The notes below the pieces were generated by a model. It was not told the DNA's origin and did no database searches. It was given only the letters and a program-made list of their open reading frames with translations. A program made the translations under genes and the position numbers. Positions 46,685-57,866 of a DNA stretch of 64,000 nt are shown in pieces. The stretch is from Evernia prunastri. Lineage: Eukaryota > Ascomycota > Lecanoromycetes > Lecanorales > Parmeliaceae. Every line of letters begins with the position of its first letter. Within the stretch, counting starts at the first letter, position 1. The DNA lies in the NCBI GenBank assembly GCA_003184365.1, contig NKYR01000143.1, positions 1-64,000 on the forward strand. The letters run 5' to 3'.

Positions 46685-46974
46685 AATACTTTCGAGGACC
46701 TTGAACAAGGCTTTCAAATACTCCGGAGTAAAGGAAAGAAAACGGCGTCGCAGCGCTCGTGAAGAAATGAGGTATCGCAAGAAGGGCCGCCACATGAGCT
46801 CTGGCCAACCATCCGTTTGCACGTGCCGAGATAAGAATGGGAAAGAAAGGTCGCCGAATTTTCCAATCACATAGGGAACGACTTGAAGATCCACCCCAAG
46901 TCGAATACAATAGTGCCGCACGTACAGAATCTTCCCCCCAAACCTCAATGTCACCGGAGCGTGGTTTTCCAATC
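46661..46974 (-). pseudogene. Open frame continuing past the unknown 938-residue gene; ends in the hairpin
   Basis: Immediately downstream of the stop of the 938-residue gene, another minus-strand frame is open for about 105 codons. Its composition is protein-like (RFGGKILYVRHYCIRLGVDL ... WPELMWRPFLRYLISSRALR ... FTPEYLKALFKVLE). No start Met suits it. Its last seven codons and its stop (TAA, minus strand) lie inside the 46591-46684 hairpin. It could be the former C-terminus of the upstream gene displaced by a frameshift, a final exon whose splice site I cannot place, or chance. Confidence 0.35.
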
Positions 46975-49838
46975 TCAATGCCGCAGTCGAGATATCTCAT
47001 TGGCGTCCCAAACGGTTGAGCCATTGCTGTCAAGTCGAACCAGCAATTCCTTATAAGGCGCGTACAGCCGGCCAGTATCGCTAAAAGCATAAGGCGCTTT
47101 GAGGTGTCTTTCGTATGCCTTCTTGATTCTTCCGAGCTTAATGATTTCTTCCGGCGGTAGGCGAAGGTGCTCCGGTACATTTTTATCCAACCTGGGGTAC
47201 CGACGTCGCCGCTCACTAGCCGAGGCCCCCTTCCTTCTTCTCCGTTGAGCTCGTACGCCGTGGTTTCCATCAACTGCAGCTGCTGAGGGAGCTGTTTCCG
47301 GCAGGATTGTAACGCTTTCTATTCGCGGTGTCGCCGGCAGACGCTCCAATACTTCCTTTCGCATTGAGGCCAGCGTTCTGTCCATCTTTAGGAGAATAGC
47401 GTTGCTAGAAATCTCCTGGAGGGGATTATCACGTCGTTGAGCATCCCGCTCATCGAGAGTAGGCTTTCTGTTAAGCAGGTTGACAGGTACCGACTGGTGC
47501 CGCTTGCGCTGAGCACCGAGAGATCTCGGCCGCAGCGGACGACCATTTGGTGACCCGGGTACCTCCTTGGTGATTTGGTTGACTTTATTCTTGTCTACGT
47601 ATGGTGAAGGTTGATCTTTGCCATTATTTGGAGAGCCAGACTTCGTGCGTGTATTCCTATCGACGCACTTACTCTGCGAAGGTGACGTATCGCAACTCTG
47701 GTAATCGCTTGACTCCGCGCTCCTAATCCTTTGAGTGCTTTGAGTGGTTGGAGAAGACCTCGGGGTTGGAAACACGGGGTCATCATCGTCAGCCAATGGT
47801 TGGCAGTCATCATTCACGTGAAAATCAAGTGGCACGTGGGCACCTGTAGATTTGCCTCGCGTTGTGGAGTCCTTACTTGCTGGTGAAGAATCTGGAGGTG
47901 TCATTTCTAATGCGCGTTTCAGTCGCTCGGCGTCTCGATGTTTGTTCTCAGTCGTGAAAACCTTGTCAGGGATCGGAGGCGAAGATTGGAAATTTGGGGG
48001 TACCCGATATTCAGGTTTCTTTCCATAGAAATCCTTGGGGTCGATGCTGGAATGCTGTTGTCGATTTCGATCGTACAATGGACACATATCGCGAGACGAC
48101 CTGGCGTATCGACTGCTTGACAACCAGTCCTCTGCAAAGCTTGTTGCGTCGCCAATGGCATTCGGAGCTGAAGAACTTTCAGCTTTGCGCTTTTTAAGCG
48201 TCAGTAATCGAGCACAAACGCTTGAGCTCTACATACCCATTCGTTCTTTTGCTCTTGTACCAAGATAAAGCGGCAAGTGTCTATGAGACGTTGGTTATGT
48301 CCCTCACAAGCGCTGACCTGGCGGACGTGCAACAGGAACTCAGCTTCTCCACGTCCAAAGTCGGCCAAACTAGGTTCAAGGAGATATGGCTGCTTGAAGT
48401 AATTCGGTAAACGTTTGCATTGGCATATGCTAGGACGGGGAACTTGAAGTTCGACTTCTCGCATGCCGCCCGCTGGTTGCCAAGACCGTGAAATCTGGTT
48501 CGGTCTTGATTGCGATGCTCTTGGACCAGTAGGAATGGACACTTTTGACGTGTTTCTCTTTGGCTTCTCCGTATCCGAAGCTTTTGGCTGAATACTCATT
48601 GTCTCATTGCCTTTCGCAGTTCCTTGCTTAGCCTCGCCAGAGAAAACGTCGTTGGTAGTTGGGGACACTATAGCCTCGGACAGTGAATCCAGGTTCATCA
48701 TCAGATTCTGTTGCTTTCCTGGAAGTGCACTTTGACCATTTCGTTCTCTGCAAGGAGCCATGAGCGGATGCGCCGAGCGCGTAGCTGCATTTTGTATAGG
48801 TTGTGGGCCCGCAAGTGGCTCTGCATTGGACCTTTTGTGCGACTTCTTCTGGCGTTTAACTGTTTTGTTCGTTTTCAGATCTGTGGTCGGTTTCCTCTTG
48901 CTCGGCGTTGGTGATGAGGTTTCTTCGTCACCTTCCAGTCCACGCACTGGTTGCTTGCACTTCTGTTTGCGCCGCAACTCCTTCCACAGCTTCTTCATGG
49001 CCCTTTGCTCTTTTTTGTTCTGCTGTTTGATCTGCACATATCGTTGATATGCCCATTCTGCTGGTGGTAACTCCACGACTTCCTCGTCTTGGAACTTTTT
49101 CTCTCGAATCTCCCGATTGTAATCGGATGGTGATAGTGATCTTGGTCTGATAAGGGACCGTTCTAGGGAGGCGGTGTCCTCTCTTTTCACAGCATTGCCG
49201 GAGGATTCGTGCGATGATGTTTTGTGCAGGCGTGTAGATGAAGATAAGGTCATACGTTGTCTTGTTCTGGCGCAGACGCTTGATTGCGGGTGACGGGGGT
49301 CTCGCCCGTGTGGTGTTGGGGGGCTCATGCCTGAGTCCAGCTCGCCTAAGTGTGTAGAAGCAATGCTCCAATTGCTGTCGCTTTCTGCTCTCGTGCTCGG
49401 CGTTGGCGTATCTTCGGTGAACGATCTTGTTTCTGAATGTTCAATGGTTGGCACTACCTTCACGGCGCGGACCGCTTGTTTTCGAATAGCTCTAGGGGCA
49501 TCATTTTTGTTTTTCCTCTTCTTTTGGGGCAGTTTCTGGGGCTCGTGGGACGTTTCAGAAGACATGGATGCTTGAAGCTTCTTTGCTGGCACGAACGCCA
49601 TTGGCGAAGTCGATTTCTTTGTCGTGCAAGGCTGAGCGGTTTGTGAAGAACATTGCATGGAGTTGGAGGCGCATGCTTGGAGGGCTAACAACGACTCACG
49701 GTCTGTAGTTGCGCTTACTGGAGGCTCTGAATGTTTGCTTGCCACAGCAGGCTTCGGCATGTTCTTGGTCTTATTGATAGGTTGGAACTCCGACATGGTG
49801 ATTCTATTCAGCAGCGTTAGCTCAAATCTAAACACCAT
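46975..49838 (-). CDS. Unidentified basic, Ser/Pro/Lys-rich protein, 938 residues
   Basis: Two exons, 49838-48237 and 48189-46975. A 47-bp intron with a textbook donor (TGG/GTATGT), a branch-like ACTGAC and an AAAAAG acceptor keeps the frame, so the two long frames form one gene. Most of the product is low-complexity and probably disordered: many Ser/Thr/Pro-Lys/Arg motifs, basic clusters (KRKPTTDLKTNKTVKRQKKS) that look like nuclear signals, and a Lys/Glu-rich segment YQRYVQIKQQNKKEQRAMKK that may be helical. The C-terminus has a denser block (LPPEEIIKLGRIKKAYERHL ... GRLYAPYKELLVRL). Met-15 (MSEFQP) is an alternative start. I recognise no family; a nuclear or chromatin role would be a guess. 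Confidence 0.7.
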
Positions 49839-50590
49839 TGCTCGAGATACCCTACCCTAGGCCCTTAAGAAAAGGTTTCACTTGTGAGGGTCTGATAGTT
49901 CTGCTAATAGGGGAGTCATGACATCTATGCTATTTGAGAAAGGTTCGTTGGAACAACGATCATTTCACGCGTCGACGCCGTTGCAAGGGATCACGCGTTG
50001 AAACAAGTCCCACTCGTCATTTCGCTTCCCAAGGAAGTTTACTTCGTGAACGCACGGAGCAGAGGTCATAGCCAGACCAAACGACGCATACAAGAAGGCG
50101 GTGTGCATGTTCCGAAGAATGCCACCACAACCGCTCCACGAGTTCTCATCTTTTCCAGTGGTGACAGACCAATAGTAAGAGGAGATAAGTTCCCTTAGTG
50201 TTTATAGAAATCGCCATGCAAGGTGACGTTGGGCCATGCGATAGCAACGCGTTGTGTGTCACGAATTTGGGAAAAGTTCGTGCGCTTAGCGCTGCAGGTG
50301 GCTTCGGTTGCATTGAGCCGGCAACCGGGGGTCTCGTGACGCCGAAACTCCGGCGTTCCCAATTGATCGCATGTCTGCCAGGTCTTGGAGAAAAGCGAGT
50401 TACTCCTCAAGGCAATTGGCTCTTGTAAGAGCGGAGAACCTATCGCCAAGAGGATTCCACTGGAAAAATGAGTTCATAGCGTAGAGATAGCGGTGCTTGA
50501 CTGCTCTGAAACCTTAACATGAGGAAGGAGCATCGGCTTAATCGAGGCATTGGTGGAAGCGTTCAAAGCCCCGGAGTGCCGCTGCTGCCA
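49839..50590. other. Intergenic region
   Basis: No supported gene. It is the presumed promoter of the 938-residue gene and the 3' flank of the archaemetzincin gene. Confidence 0.4.
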
Positions 50591-52148
50591 CTATGTAGAT
50601 AGCTCGATAGGCAAAGTCTTCGATCCAGTCTTGCCCTGTGAGGCTGGCTTTGAAGATGACTTAGCAGTTGTCTTCTCCGAGTCCTCGTCACCGTCACCCT
50701 CCTCTATTTCTCTTAGCCTCCCTGAGATCCAAGCTTGGAAGGCCTTAAACCACCCTGCACCTCCATCCTCCTGCCGCACACAGAATAGTAACAAGGCCTC
50801 ATACCTATCCTTCTCAGCTGCCCCAGTAGCTCTTTTCATCTTTGCCAAATCGACAGGGCAAAGGTACGGAGGCTGCCTCACATCTTCTGCGAGCGAGGCT
50901 GTACCTTGCATGACACACGCGTAGTAGACGCAATGGTCCATGCCGAAGCAGTGACCTAGCTCGTGACTGGCTGTTTGGCAAACGCGGGACAACCACAGGG
51001 ATGAGAGCTGAGCTGGGGTCTGTGGAGTTGGGAGAGCGGCATGTGTTGATACGGCCGCTTGAAGTGGTGTCTGATGAAGAGCCGAGACACTAGGCTTTGC
51101 TTCCTTAGTCTTAGTAGGTGCTCCGCAGCATTCTCGCATGTATGCCTCGCAGTGAGATGCAGGCCAGGCATGCTCCCTTTCCACGTTTTGTCTGTCGTCT
51201 AGGCCCGGGTTGTATCGGGCCATGGAGACGACTGCAACTCTGCTGCCTCCATAGGCTCGCCCTGTATATTTCGAAATTAGTATGGCTTCTATGAGGTCAG
51301 ATAACTGGGTGGTATGACGATCAGGGTTGGAATCGACCTGTATCTTGCAAGGAATATATTGCAAATCAGATGGTGGGGAAGGGCTTGTTCCAAATTGAAT
51401 ATTTACCGCAACAAAAGTCATCATCGTCATCCTCGAAGAGATCATGATCCACAAGCATCAACAAAGCGTACGCATCATCTGGTAATATGCTTATAGCTGT
51501 GTCGAGGAGATCATCCAAGTTGAGCTGGCCTTTGAAGAGTCCATCTTTCGATGGACGTGTACGAATACCGATAGTCTCCGTTGATGTAGTGAGGCCGACA
51601 TATTTCGGTTTCTTGGACTTTGCTTTGACTTTGGATAGTTCCGGCTCTACGTCGTCCCAACGGTTGAAGCGGAGCAACCCTGCTGGCAAAAATGCAACAT
51701 TCATGCCGTGATAGAATGCTTTCAAATATTTTAGTACGAGTTTTGCATTTGGCGATGGTACATCCGTCGACGTGCTGGAGGTACATGTCCTACCCACACC
51801 CTCCTCTGGTTGGGGGCTGCTCCATGCGTGGACAAAATCCAATTCAGACTGGATCTCTGGAGAACCAGCAAGATAAATTGTGCTCCTTTCTGAAATTACT
51901 TCGTTGCGCTCTTTCTCGCGTATCCATGAGAGGAGGCTCTGCGGAGGGCAGCGTGTATCAAATGAAAGGTCATCTTCAGGTAGTACGAGTGGGGCCGGAA
52001 AGGTTCCTCCAAGTCCCTCGTCGGTGTCCTGATTTTTCTTGCCTGCACCTGTCGCTCGCTGCTGAGCTGTGGGTCTGTGAAAGCCTACTTCACCAGCATG
52101 TAAAGAGGATCTGAAATTTAGAGTAGTGTGGGAGCAAGCCGCTGGCAT
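50591..52148 (-). CDS. Archaemetzincin-like zinc metalloprotease
   Basis: Peptidase of the archaemetzincin (AMZ) family. Exons are 52148-51407 and 51261-50591; the 145-bp intron (GTAAAT...ATACAG) joins DDFCCG to GRAYGGSRVAVVS exactly as the family reads. The product has 470 residues. An N-terminal CSHTTLNF and GFHRPTAQQRATGAG block is typical of fungal members. The zinc site HELGHCFGMDHC lies at about residue 347, followed by VYYACVM, giving HExxHxxGxxHCx4CxM. Further on, PYLCPVDLAKM stands where the family consensus has a CxxC pair, so the last Cys is Asp here. This may be normal for fungi. A Thr/Pro-rich insertion precedes the active site. Cellular role in fungi is not established. It is transcribed in tandem with the BIR gene 515 bp upstream. 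Confidence 0.85.
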
Positions 52149-52662
52149 AGTTTGCTAAATGACAACGGTCATGAACTAGATATGCCTAGAAATAGTTCAT
52201 TAACAATGGCGCAGAGTGAGAAGAGTGGCAATGTGCAAACGATGAGACCAACAACTCAGGGATTCGTATCAATTTGTTGATGAAGTGGAAGATGAAGTTA
52301 TTGCGGCGTTGGAGCCTAGACCAACTAGTGCGGGCAGGCGAAAGCTGACCAAGTTTGATAGCATTCGATCCGAGCGGCTGTGCGCCATTGCAACCTCTCC
52401 ATATGTACAAAGCAAGACTAATGACCCATTGGTGGCCATAATTCGATCCCGCGAGGCTTGCTTAGATACGCCTGGTATATTTGCCCCCTACCTAAGCACC
52501 GTGCATTGCTGCTTTGATGTGTATAATTGTCCAAACCCTCAGATCCATGTGCATAAAACTGTCCCCGGGAGTGTGGATGGTAGATGCTAGGAAATTGCTG
52601 CTGGAGCTTTTAATATAGGGTCGTGAAAGTGCCAGCATGGTCACCTGCCATCCACCCATCCC
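52149..52662. other. Intergenic region between tandem minus-strand genes
   Basis: Short frames at 52186-52410 and 52285-52590 lie on opposite strands and have no features. Likely the promoter of the archaemetzincin gene. Confidence 0.4.
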
Positions 52663-53502
52663 CTATCCATCTCGACTAAAGAGGTCTGTATTGCCCCTTC
52701 TTCCATGTTTCACCCTCTGCTTGGTCGCCTTCGATACCCTGTATTTTCCCAAGAGCACCACTCCAGGCCGTTTGAGAGGAACGCCAATGCGTCTATGGAT
52801 GTTCTTGTGGGATTGTCGGCGGTGTCTATGGAATGAACTCCCAGACGGAAATGCTAGCTGACAAACATCGCATTTGTGGGGTATGCCAGCGGTGGTAGGC
52901 ATCGGAGGAGTGGTTGGGGGAGTGGGAGGTGTGTATTGTGCCGGCTGATTCGTGATTTTAGAGAGCCATGCGCAAGGTCGGAAGATGGAGGACTGCTGAA
53001 GGTGGTGTTGTATAGGGTCATCCTGCTCCTTCCAATCCTTGAGACTCAGTTTGCAACTGAAACAAGTTACAGCATCTGTGCTCTTATTGCTGTGGTAGAA
53101 TCCAGCAGCGGCCATTTTCGCAGGATTAGGTTTTATGTCAAGAGGCCAAGTGTGGAACGAATGAAACCGCTCATCCCATGTCGTCATGTAGGTGTCGTTG
53201 TTCCAGCTGCAACCTGGAGCTGCCCTTCGATGCTCGGTGATTGGATCTGACTGGTCGTTCCATCCTTCCATGACCACGTTGCAGTTGAAGCATGAGACCG
53301 CGTCGGTGTCTACGCGACATTGATAGAAGCCTGCGCCTGCCATAAAGATTGGCCGGAGTCGGCCTCCGTGAGGCCAATTGGTAAAAGAAGCGAGTCTGTC
53401 CTCAACTTTATCCATTGGTCTCCTGATTAGTCTTTGGTCGTGGAGGGGGTGGTCGTCTATGGATCCAGCAATAGCTACTCCGGTGAAGGCTTGAAAGGCC
53501 AT
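52663..53502 (-). CDS. Compact protein with two BIR domains and a C2H2 zinc finger
   Basis: 279 residues in one frame. BIR 1 spans about residues 33-100, with C71, C74, H91 and C98 in the pattern Cx2Cx16Hx6C. BIR 2 spans about 108-168, with C137, C140, H157 and C167 (x9 in the last gap). Both keep the GFY and W-x-x-x-x-DP features of the fold. A Pro/Thr linker (YTPPTPPTTPPMP) leads to a C2H2 finger (C201, C204, H217, H222) and a basic tail. Fungal BIR proteins are normally Bir1/survivin-type components of the chromosomal passenger complex, with two N-terminal BIRs and a very long tail. Here the tail is short and replaced by a DNA- or RNA-binding-type finger. Met-30 (MDKVEDRL) is an alternative start. 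Family sure, role unknown. Confidence 0.82.
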   Translation of the reverse strand: MAFQAFTGVAIAGSIDDHPLHDQRLIRRPMDKVEDRLASFTNWPHGGRLRPIFMAGAGFYQCRVDTDAVSCFNCNVVMEGWNDQSDPITEHRRAAPGCSWNNDTYMTTWDERFHSFHTWPLDIKPNPAKMAAAGFYHSNKSTDAVTCFSCKLSLKDWKEQDDPIQHHLQQSSIFRPCAWLSKITNQPAQYTPPTPPTTPPMPTTAGIPHKCDVCQLAFPSGSSFHRHRRQSHKNIHRRIGVPLKRPGVVLLGKYRVSKATKQRVKHGRRGNTDLFSRDG

Positions 53503-54159
53503 ACTGATAAAGACAGTGAGTCGTTTATGATGTGACGTACGTGCGATCTTTCATGTGTGCTCAGCAAATTTCAGAACTGCCTGACGTCTCATAATGTAAT
53601 GGATGAAAGGTGTTTCGTGGCAGGCGCGTCCGAAATTACATCGCGTAGTGAGAGTGATAGTCAAAACTATCGTTGGGTAGGCACACTAACACCACAGAAG
53701 TCCACAATGAATCCGAGTGAATCGCTTTGCCTCTGGGAAAACCTGCTGGGTAAGAAAGGTTCCGACTACACACTGAATGAGCATGGGTCTAATAAAGACA
53801 GAAAAATTCCTAGAGATTGCTGAGTTAATGAATAATGCTTCTAGCGTGCAAGAGAAAATTTATAGGGCCCCCTCGGCCGCTGTAACGGGGTCTAGGCATG
53901 CGTGACTGAGCAACTCGTATATTGGTTACTAGATAGACTGAATCCTGAGGAACCCAAGTGGGAATCCTCAGAGGCAGCATATTTAGCAGGGGAGAGTGCA
54001 CCCCCATGCCAAGCAAACTTACTATGCGACTGCTATAGCCGCACAGCTGCACCAGAGGGATAGTCTCCCGGATCTGGCCTAGATGTGTGTTGGATTCCTG
54101 GACTTCTGACAGGCCGCCTCATGCCTAGAGACCTCATGGCCCTTACATTTTCTTAACGA
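53503..54159. other. Intergenic region
   Basis: Upstream flank of the BIR gene. A plus frame at 53557-53823 and a minus frame at 53825-54052 show no family features. Confidence 0.35.
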
Positions 54160-54950
54160 TAAATAGTTTAAGCTTTATTTCAAACGAGCGTATTTTATAT
54201 AAAAAATATAAAATCGTTATAAATATAATAATAAATTTGATAAAAAAATCTTATATTTAAAAAGATTTAAAACTTAAATATACTCGAAATAAGTACGTTA
54301 TAACTTCTTTCGCGAGCTTTAATAAAAGAAATTTTTAACATCAATATTAAAACGACGAAACGACGAGTCTCGATATTAATTTTATAGTAGTTATAAGATA
54401 TATTTAATAGTTATAGAGAAGGTAATTAATATAGTAAATTTACTACTTAACGCGTATTTTTTACTATCAAAATTTAGTAATAAAGTTAATAAACATTTTA
54501 TTCTTAGAACATTCTACATTATAATTAAATTTACTATAGCTCGTCAATGTTTATATAGTTAGAAAATTACTATTAATTATAAAAATTATAATTAATCAAT
54601 ATTAATGTTATTCGAATATCTAGATATAATAACTTAGTTATTCGTTGAATTATTATTTTAATATTTTATTTAATATAAAATAAAAAGAGTAAAAAAAATG
54701 TTTTATTTATTATTATAATGAAGACGTATAAATTATAAATACGAAATCGATTTAATGAAATATTTAAATTCGTAATCTAATTGTAAATTAAAAGTAATCT
54801 AGATAAAATCCTTTCTCTTTTGATCCTTTCTTTCCTTCATATTTAATTTTCGTAATGACACTCTAGATCACTCTTTTAGAATTCCATCGAAATGTATAAC
54901 AATAAATAGCGAATTCAAGTGATTAAAATCGATTTCCTCACTTGATTCTA
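54160..54950. repeat. Isolated RIP-type AT-rich island
   Basis: An abrupt change to the same AT-rich, CA/TG-poor composition as the left block, with CG retained (AAACGACGAAACGACGAGTC-like text). It is flanked on both sides by normal gene DNA. No coding remnant is readable. Probably a truncated, RIP-mutated transposon between two genes. Confidence 0.75.
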
Positions 54951-54989
54951 ACTATCAACTCATGTGGCCAGGATATTGCGACGACAGCA

Positions 54990-57341
54990 ATGGATTACGC
55001 CTTCAGTAAGTCCAATAAATTCTCATCAATGAAAAGAGGTTTTTTTAATGCTTTAAAGGTTCGCCTTTGAAGGCTGTTCAAGGCACAGCGATACAAGACC
55101 TGACATACGGTCAATTCGGCCCACCTAAATTCGGTCGATCGCGAACATCGCGAACACCCCGCGAGTGGCCCACCAGCCTATCACATTCATCTTCAACCTT
55201 ATCGTCAAGGCCTCCCATTCAAGTACTGTCACATGTGAGCATTGAGATGAAATCAGAATGGACATTATTGTTCTCGTAGATACATCCATTTACTGAAGCT
55301 TCCATAGGTCTTTATTTCAGCCAAGCCGCTTTACGTTCCAAATAAAGGGCCGCCTCCACAGGTTCATGGCAGTCTTCCTGATGACGCAAATGGTCAGAAC
55401 AAAAACTCACGTAAAGTCATCATCAATCGATTTCTACTAGCTGACGGACATATTTCATTCGCCGTCGGGACTGAGAAAGATGGCATTATTACGCGCGATG
55501 CCGAAGAGATTCCCGTAGCCAAGATCCTGGATATTGTCTCTCCGGCAGAACTCGAAAGGTATGAGAACCAAGACTTTTATGAGGAGGATGAGAGAGAGAG
55601 GCTGTTGCCTCCTCCAAAGCCCCGGGGAAGACCGCGGAAAGGCGACAAGATAGTACCAACTTTGAACATAGCTCCCATTGGCGAAGCGCCTCCAAGCGAG
55701 CAATCACAAGGGTCCATCCAAATCAAAAGGAGAGCTGGGCGTCCAAAGGGCGCATTAAACAAGAAAGGTAGAACAACTCCAGACAGGCTAGGTCCTTTAA
55801 AGAAGGCCAACAACCTTACTTTGAGTAAACCGTCCGTCCTGCTGGGACTATCACCTGTTATTAAGAGACCACGCGGTCGCCCACCACGTCAGAAGAATCT
55901 TGCCGTTGTGGTTCCTTCCTTCAACGGCCCGCAACCTCAAGAGCTCGAAAACACCACTGGCGCAGAGTCGGACAGCGACGACATGTTCGCCGCCAAACCA
56001 CAGTATTCAATGATCGCTGCAAGCGGTCTGGGTCAGTCAGACACGGAAGACATGACTTCGAGAGATCAATCCGTTGAGCTCGTACCATCATCGAAGAGAA
56101 GACGTTTAGAGAATGACGACGAGCTACTGCCACATTCAACCAAGAGAGCCAAAATGCTACCTGAGACGTCCCCAGATCCAATCGCCGACGACAGTGCCGC
56201 TCTACTCAGACAATTCCAAGCCAATGTCTATGGCCCCAATCATACTGCCAAGAGCAGCAACATCCCTCATCGACAGTCGAAACCCAGTCCCACTCTCGAC
56301 GATCACACCGCTCTACTCAAACAGTTTCAAGGTCATACCCGCTCGGCAAGCTCATCGTCTGACTCCTTGATGGGACCCACTTCACGTCCCCTCAAACCAG
56401 TACAGACACAGCCTTCTAACCCATATTTCAATAACAACATCATTGCTTCCCACCAACTTCAGCGGCAGCCAGAGAAAGATACGCCTGCCAAACCAATCCC
56501 ACGGTACAATTCCACCCAAAGAAAAGTCAGCCTGACGCCTCACTATCCTCCACGCAAAAGCTTCAGCCATGATTCCATGGACGGCTCAGCAAACGGTAGA
56601 CCTCCATCCTCTCTCTCATCCACCAGCAGACCCGCGCCCTCCCAACCAATTAACACGGCACCCTCTCAACCATCCAGGATTATCCCCTCCCCTCCAAAGA
56701 AGACGAGGCCATCTCCCAAACCCCAAAGTGCCCCCCCACAGCTTTCCACCGCCTGCTCGACAAGCAAGCTCGGCTTCGCAGGTATCCCGCCAGCCAAAGA
56801 CATAACAGACTACTTCACACCAAAAGCCCCAGCCGCGAAACCAGCCCCGGCGCCGACCCCCACCCCCCACTCGCCCTCACTGCAGCTACTCGTCCCAAAC
56901 GACAGCGAAAGCGAAGACCAACTCGCGCGCGCAGCCTCCGACGACAGCATCGGCTCGGAAGTCATCATAGTGCAATCGCGCAGCGCTTCATCAGCCAACC
57001 GAGCCACGACCGCCGAAGCCAGAACCCCAGCTCCATCCAACGCTCATCACGTCCGAAGGGACCGTGACAGCAGCAGTTCGGACGACGCGAGCTCGGATTC
57101 CTCAGCCTACTCCTCACATGACCACGAAGGCCCAACACTTGCCTCCAACACCGTAGCGCCGATCCCATCCCTAATAAACCCAAGCCTCAACCAGCTACGG
57201 CGCAACAACGCCGAAGCCTTGATTAACGCATTCGAAATCGAGGATAACGACGACGACGACGGCGGAGAATCAGACAGCCAATCGTCCAGCCAATCGTCGG
57301 ATAGTTCGGGCTCTGAGGTCATGATTGTCAGACCGGGCTGA
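54990..57341 (+). CDS. AT-hook DNA-binding protein
   Basis: Proposed exons 54990-55005, 55059-55109 and 55321-57341 give 695 residues. The second intron (211 bp, donor GTCAAT) is the least certain. The N-terminal part after splicing (KVIINRFLLADGHISFAVG ... IPVAKILDIVSPAELERYE) looks like a small folded domain. Three AT-hooks follow: KPRGRPRKGDK, RRAGRPKGALNKK and KRPRGRPPRQK, each with the Gly-Arg-Pro core that binds the minor groove of AT-rich DNA. A motif LL(R/K)QFQ preceded by DD occurs twice (near DDSAALLRQFQ and DDHTALLKQFQ). The rest is Ser/Pro-rich. DITDYFTPK resembles a degenerate PCNA-interaction motif, and IGSEVIIVQ and SGSEVMIV look like SUMO-interacting motifs beside acidic runs. 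These last readings are inference. Nuclear chromatin role likely; orthologue not recognised. Confidence 0.78.
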
Positions 57342-57866
57342 GTGAGCGGGGATCACGGGGAAACGAGGAGAAAAGGGCGTATTGAGCGCCAAGAGGCTTA
57401 CGATTTAGATGATGAATAGATGACTATGGTTGGGTTGGGTCGGCGATGGATAAAATGGTCTGCGCGAACGGATTTGCGGAGGAACAGCGCATAGTCTGAC
57501 CGTGGGGTCGGATCTCATGGATTATGATGCCTTTCATGATACAGGAGCTCTGTCGGCAATATATATTGTTCTAGCTAGGTATTCTGCCTACTTGACAGTC
57601 GAGCGATATTAGCATTAGATACGATGAAAAGCCTTATGTCGAATCCTAGCGCTTGCCAAATGCTAATAGATCCTTCGTCATTGTGCAGATATTCCATAAT
57701 GTCCGTCGCCATCAGAAAATCCATAGTCGTACCAGTATATCTTGCGAGGCCTTCGCTCGCAACATGCCGTTGATGCTTTCATGATCGTCGTAAATGCATT
57801 GACGCTCCAGGCTTGCTCAACGCCAGATCACGGTGCCATAATCGAACGCCTTGTCCTTATTTACGC
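57342..57866. other. Intergenic, convergent 3' ends
   Basis: Lies between the AT-hook gene and UBA4; no gene seen. Confidence 0.5.

Noticed and set aside
49998..50449. Short frames between the 938-residue gene and the archaemetzincin gene
   Set aside because: Present on both strands without family resemblance; treated as intergenic.
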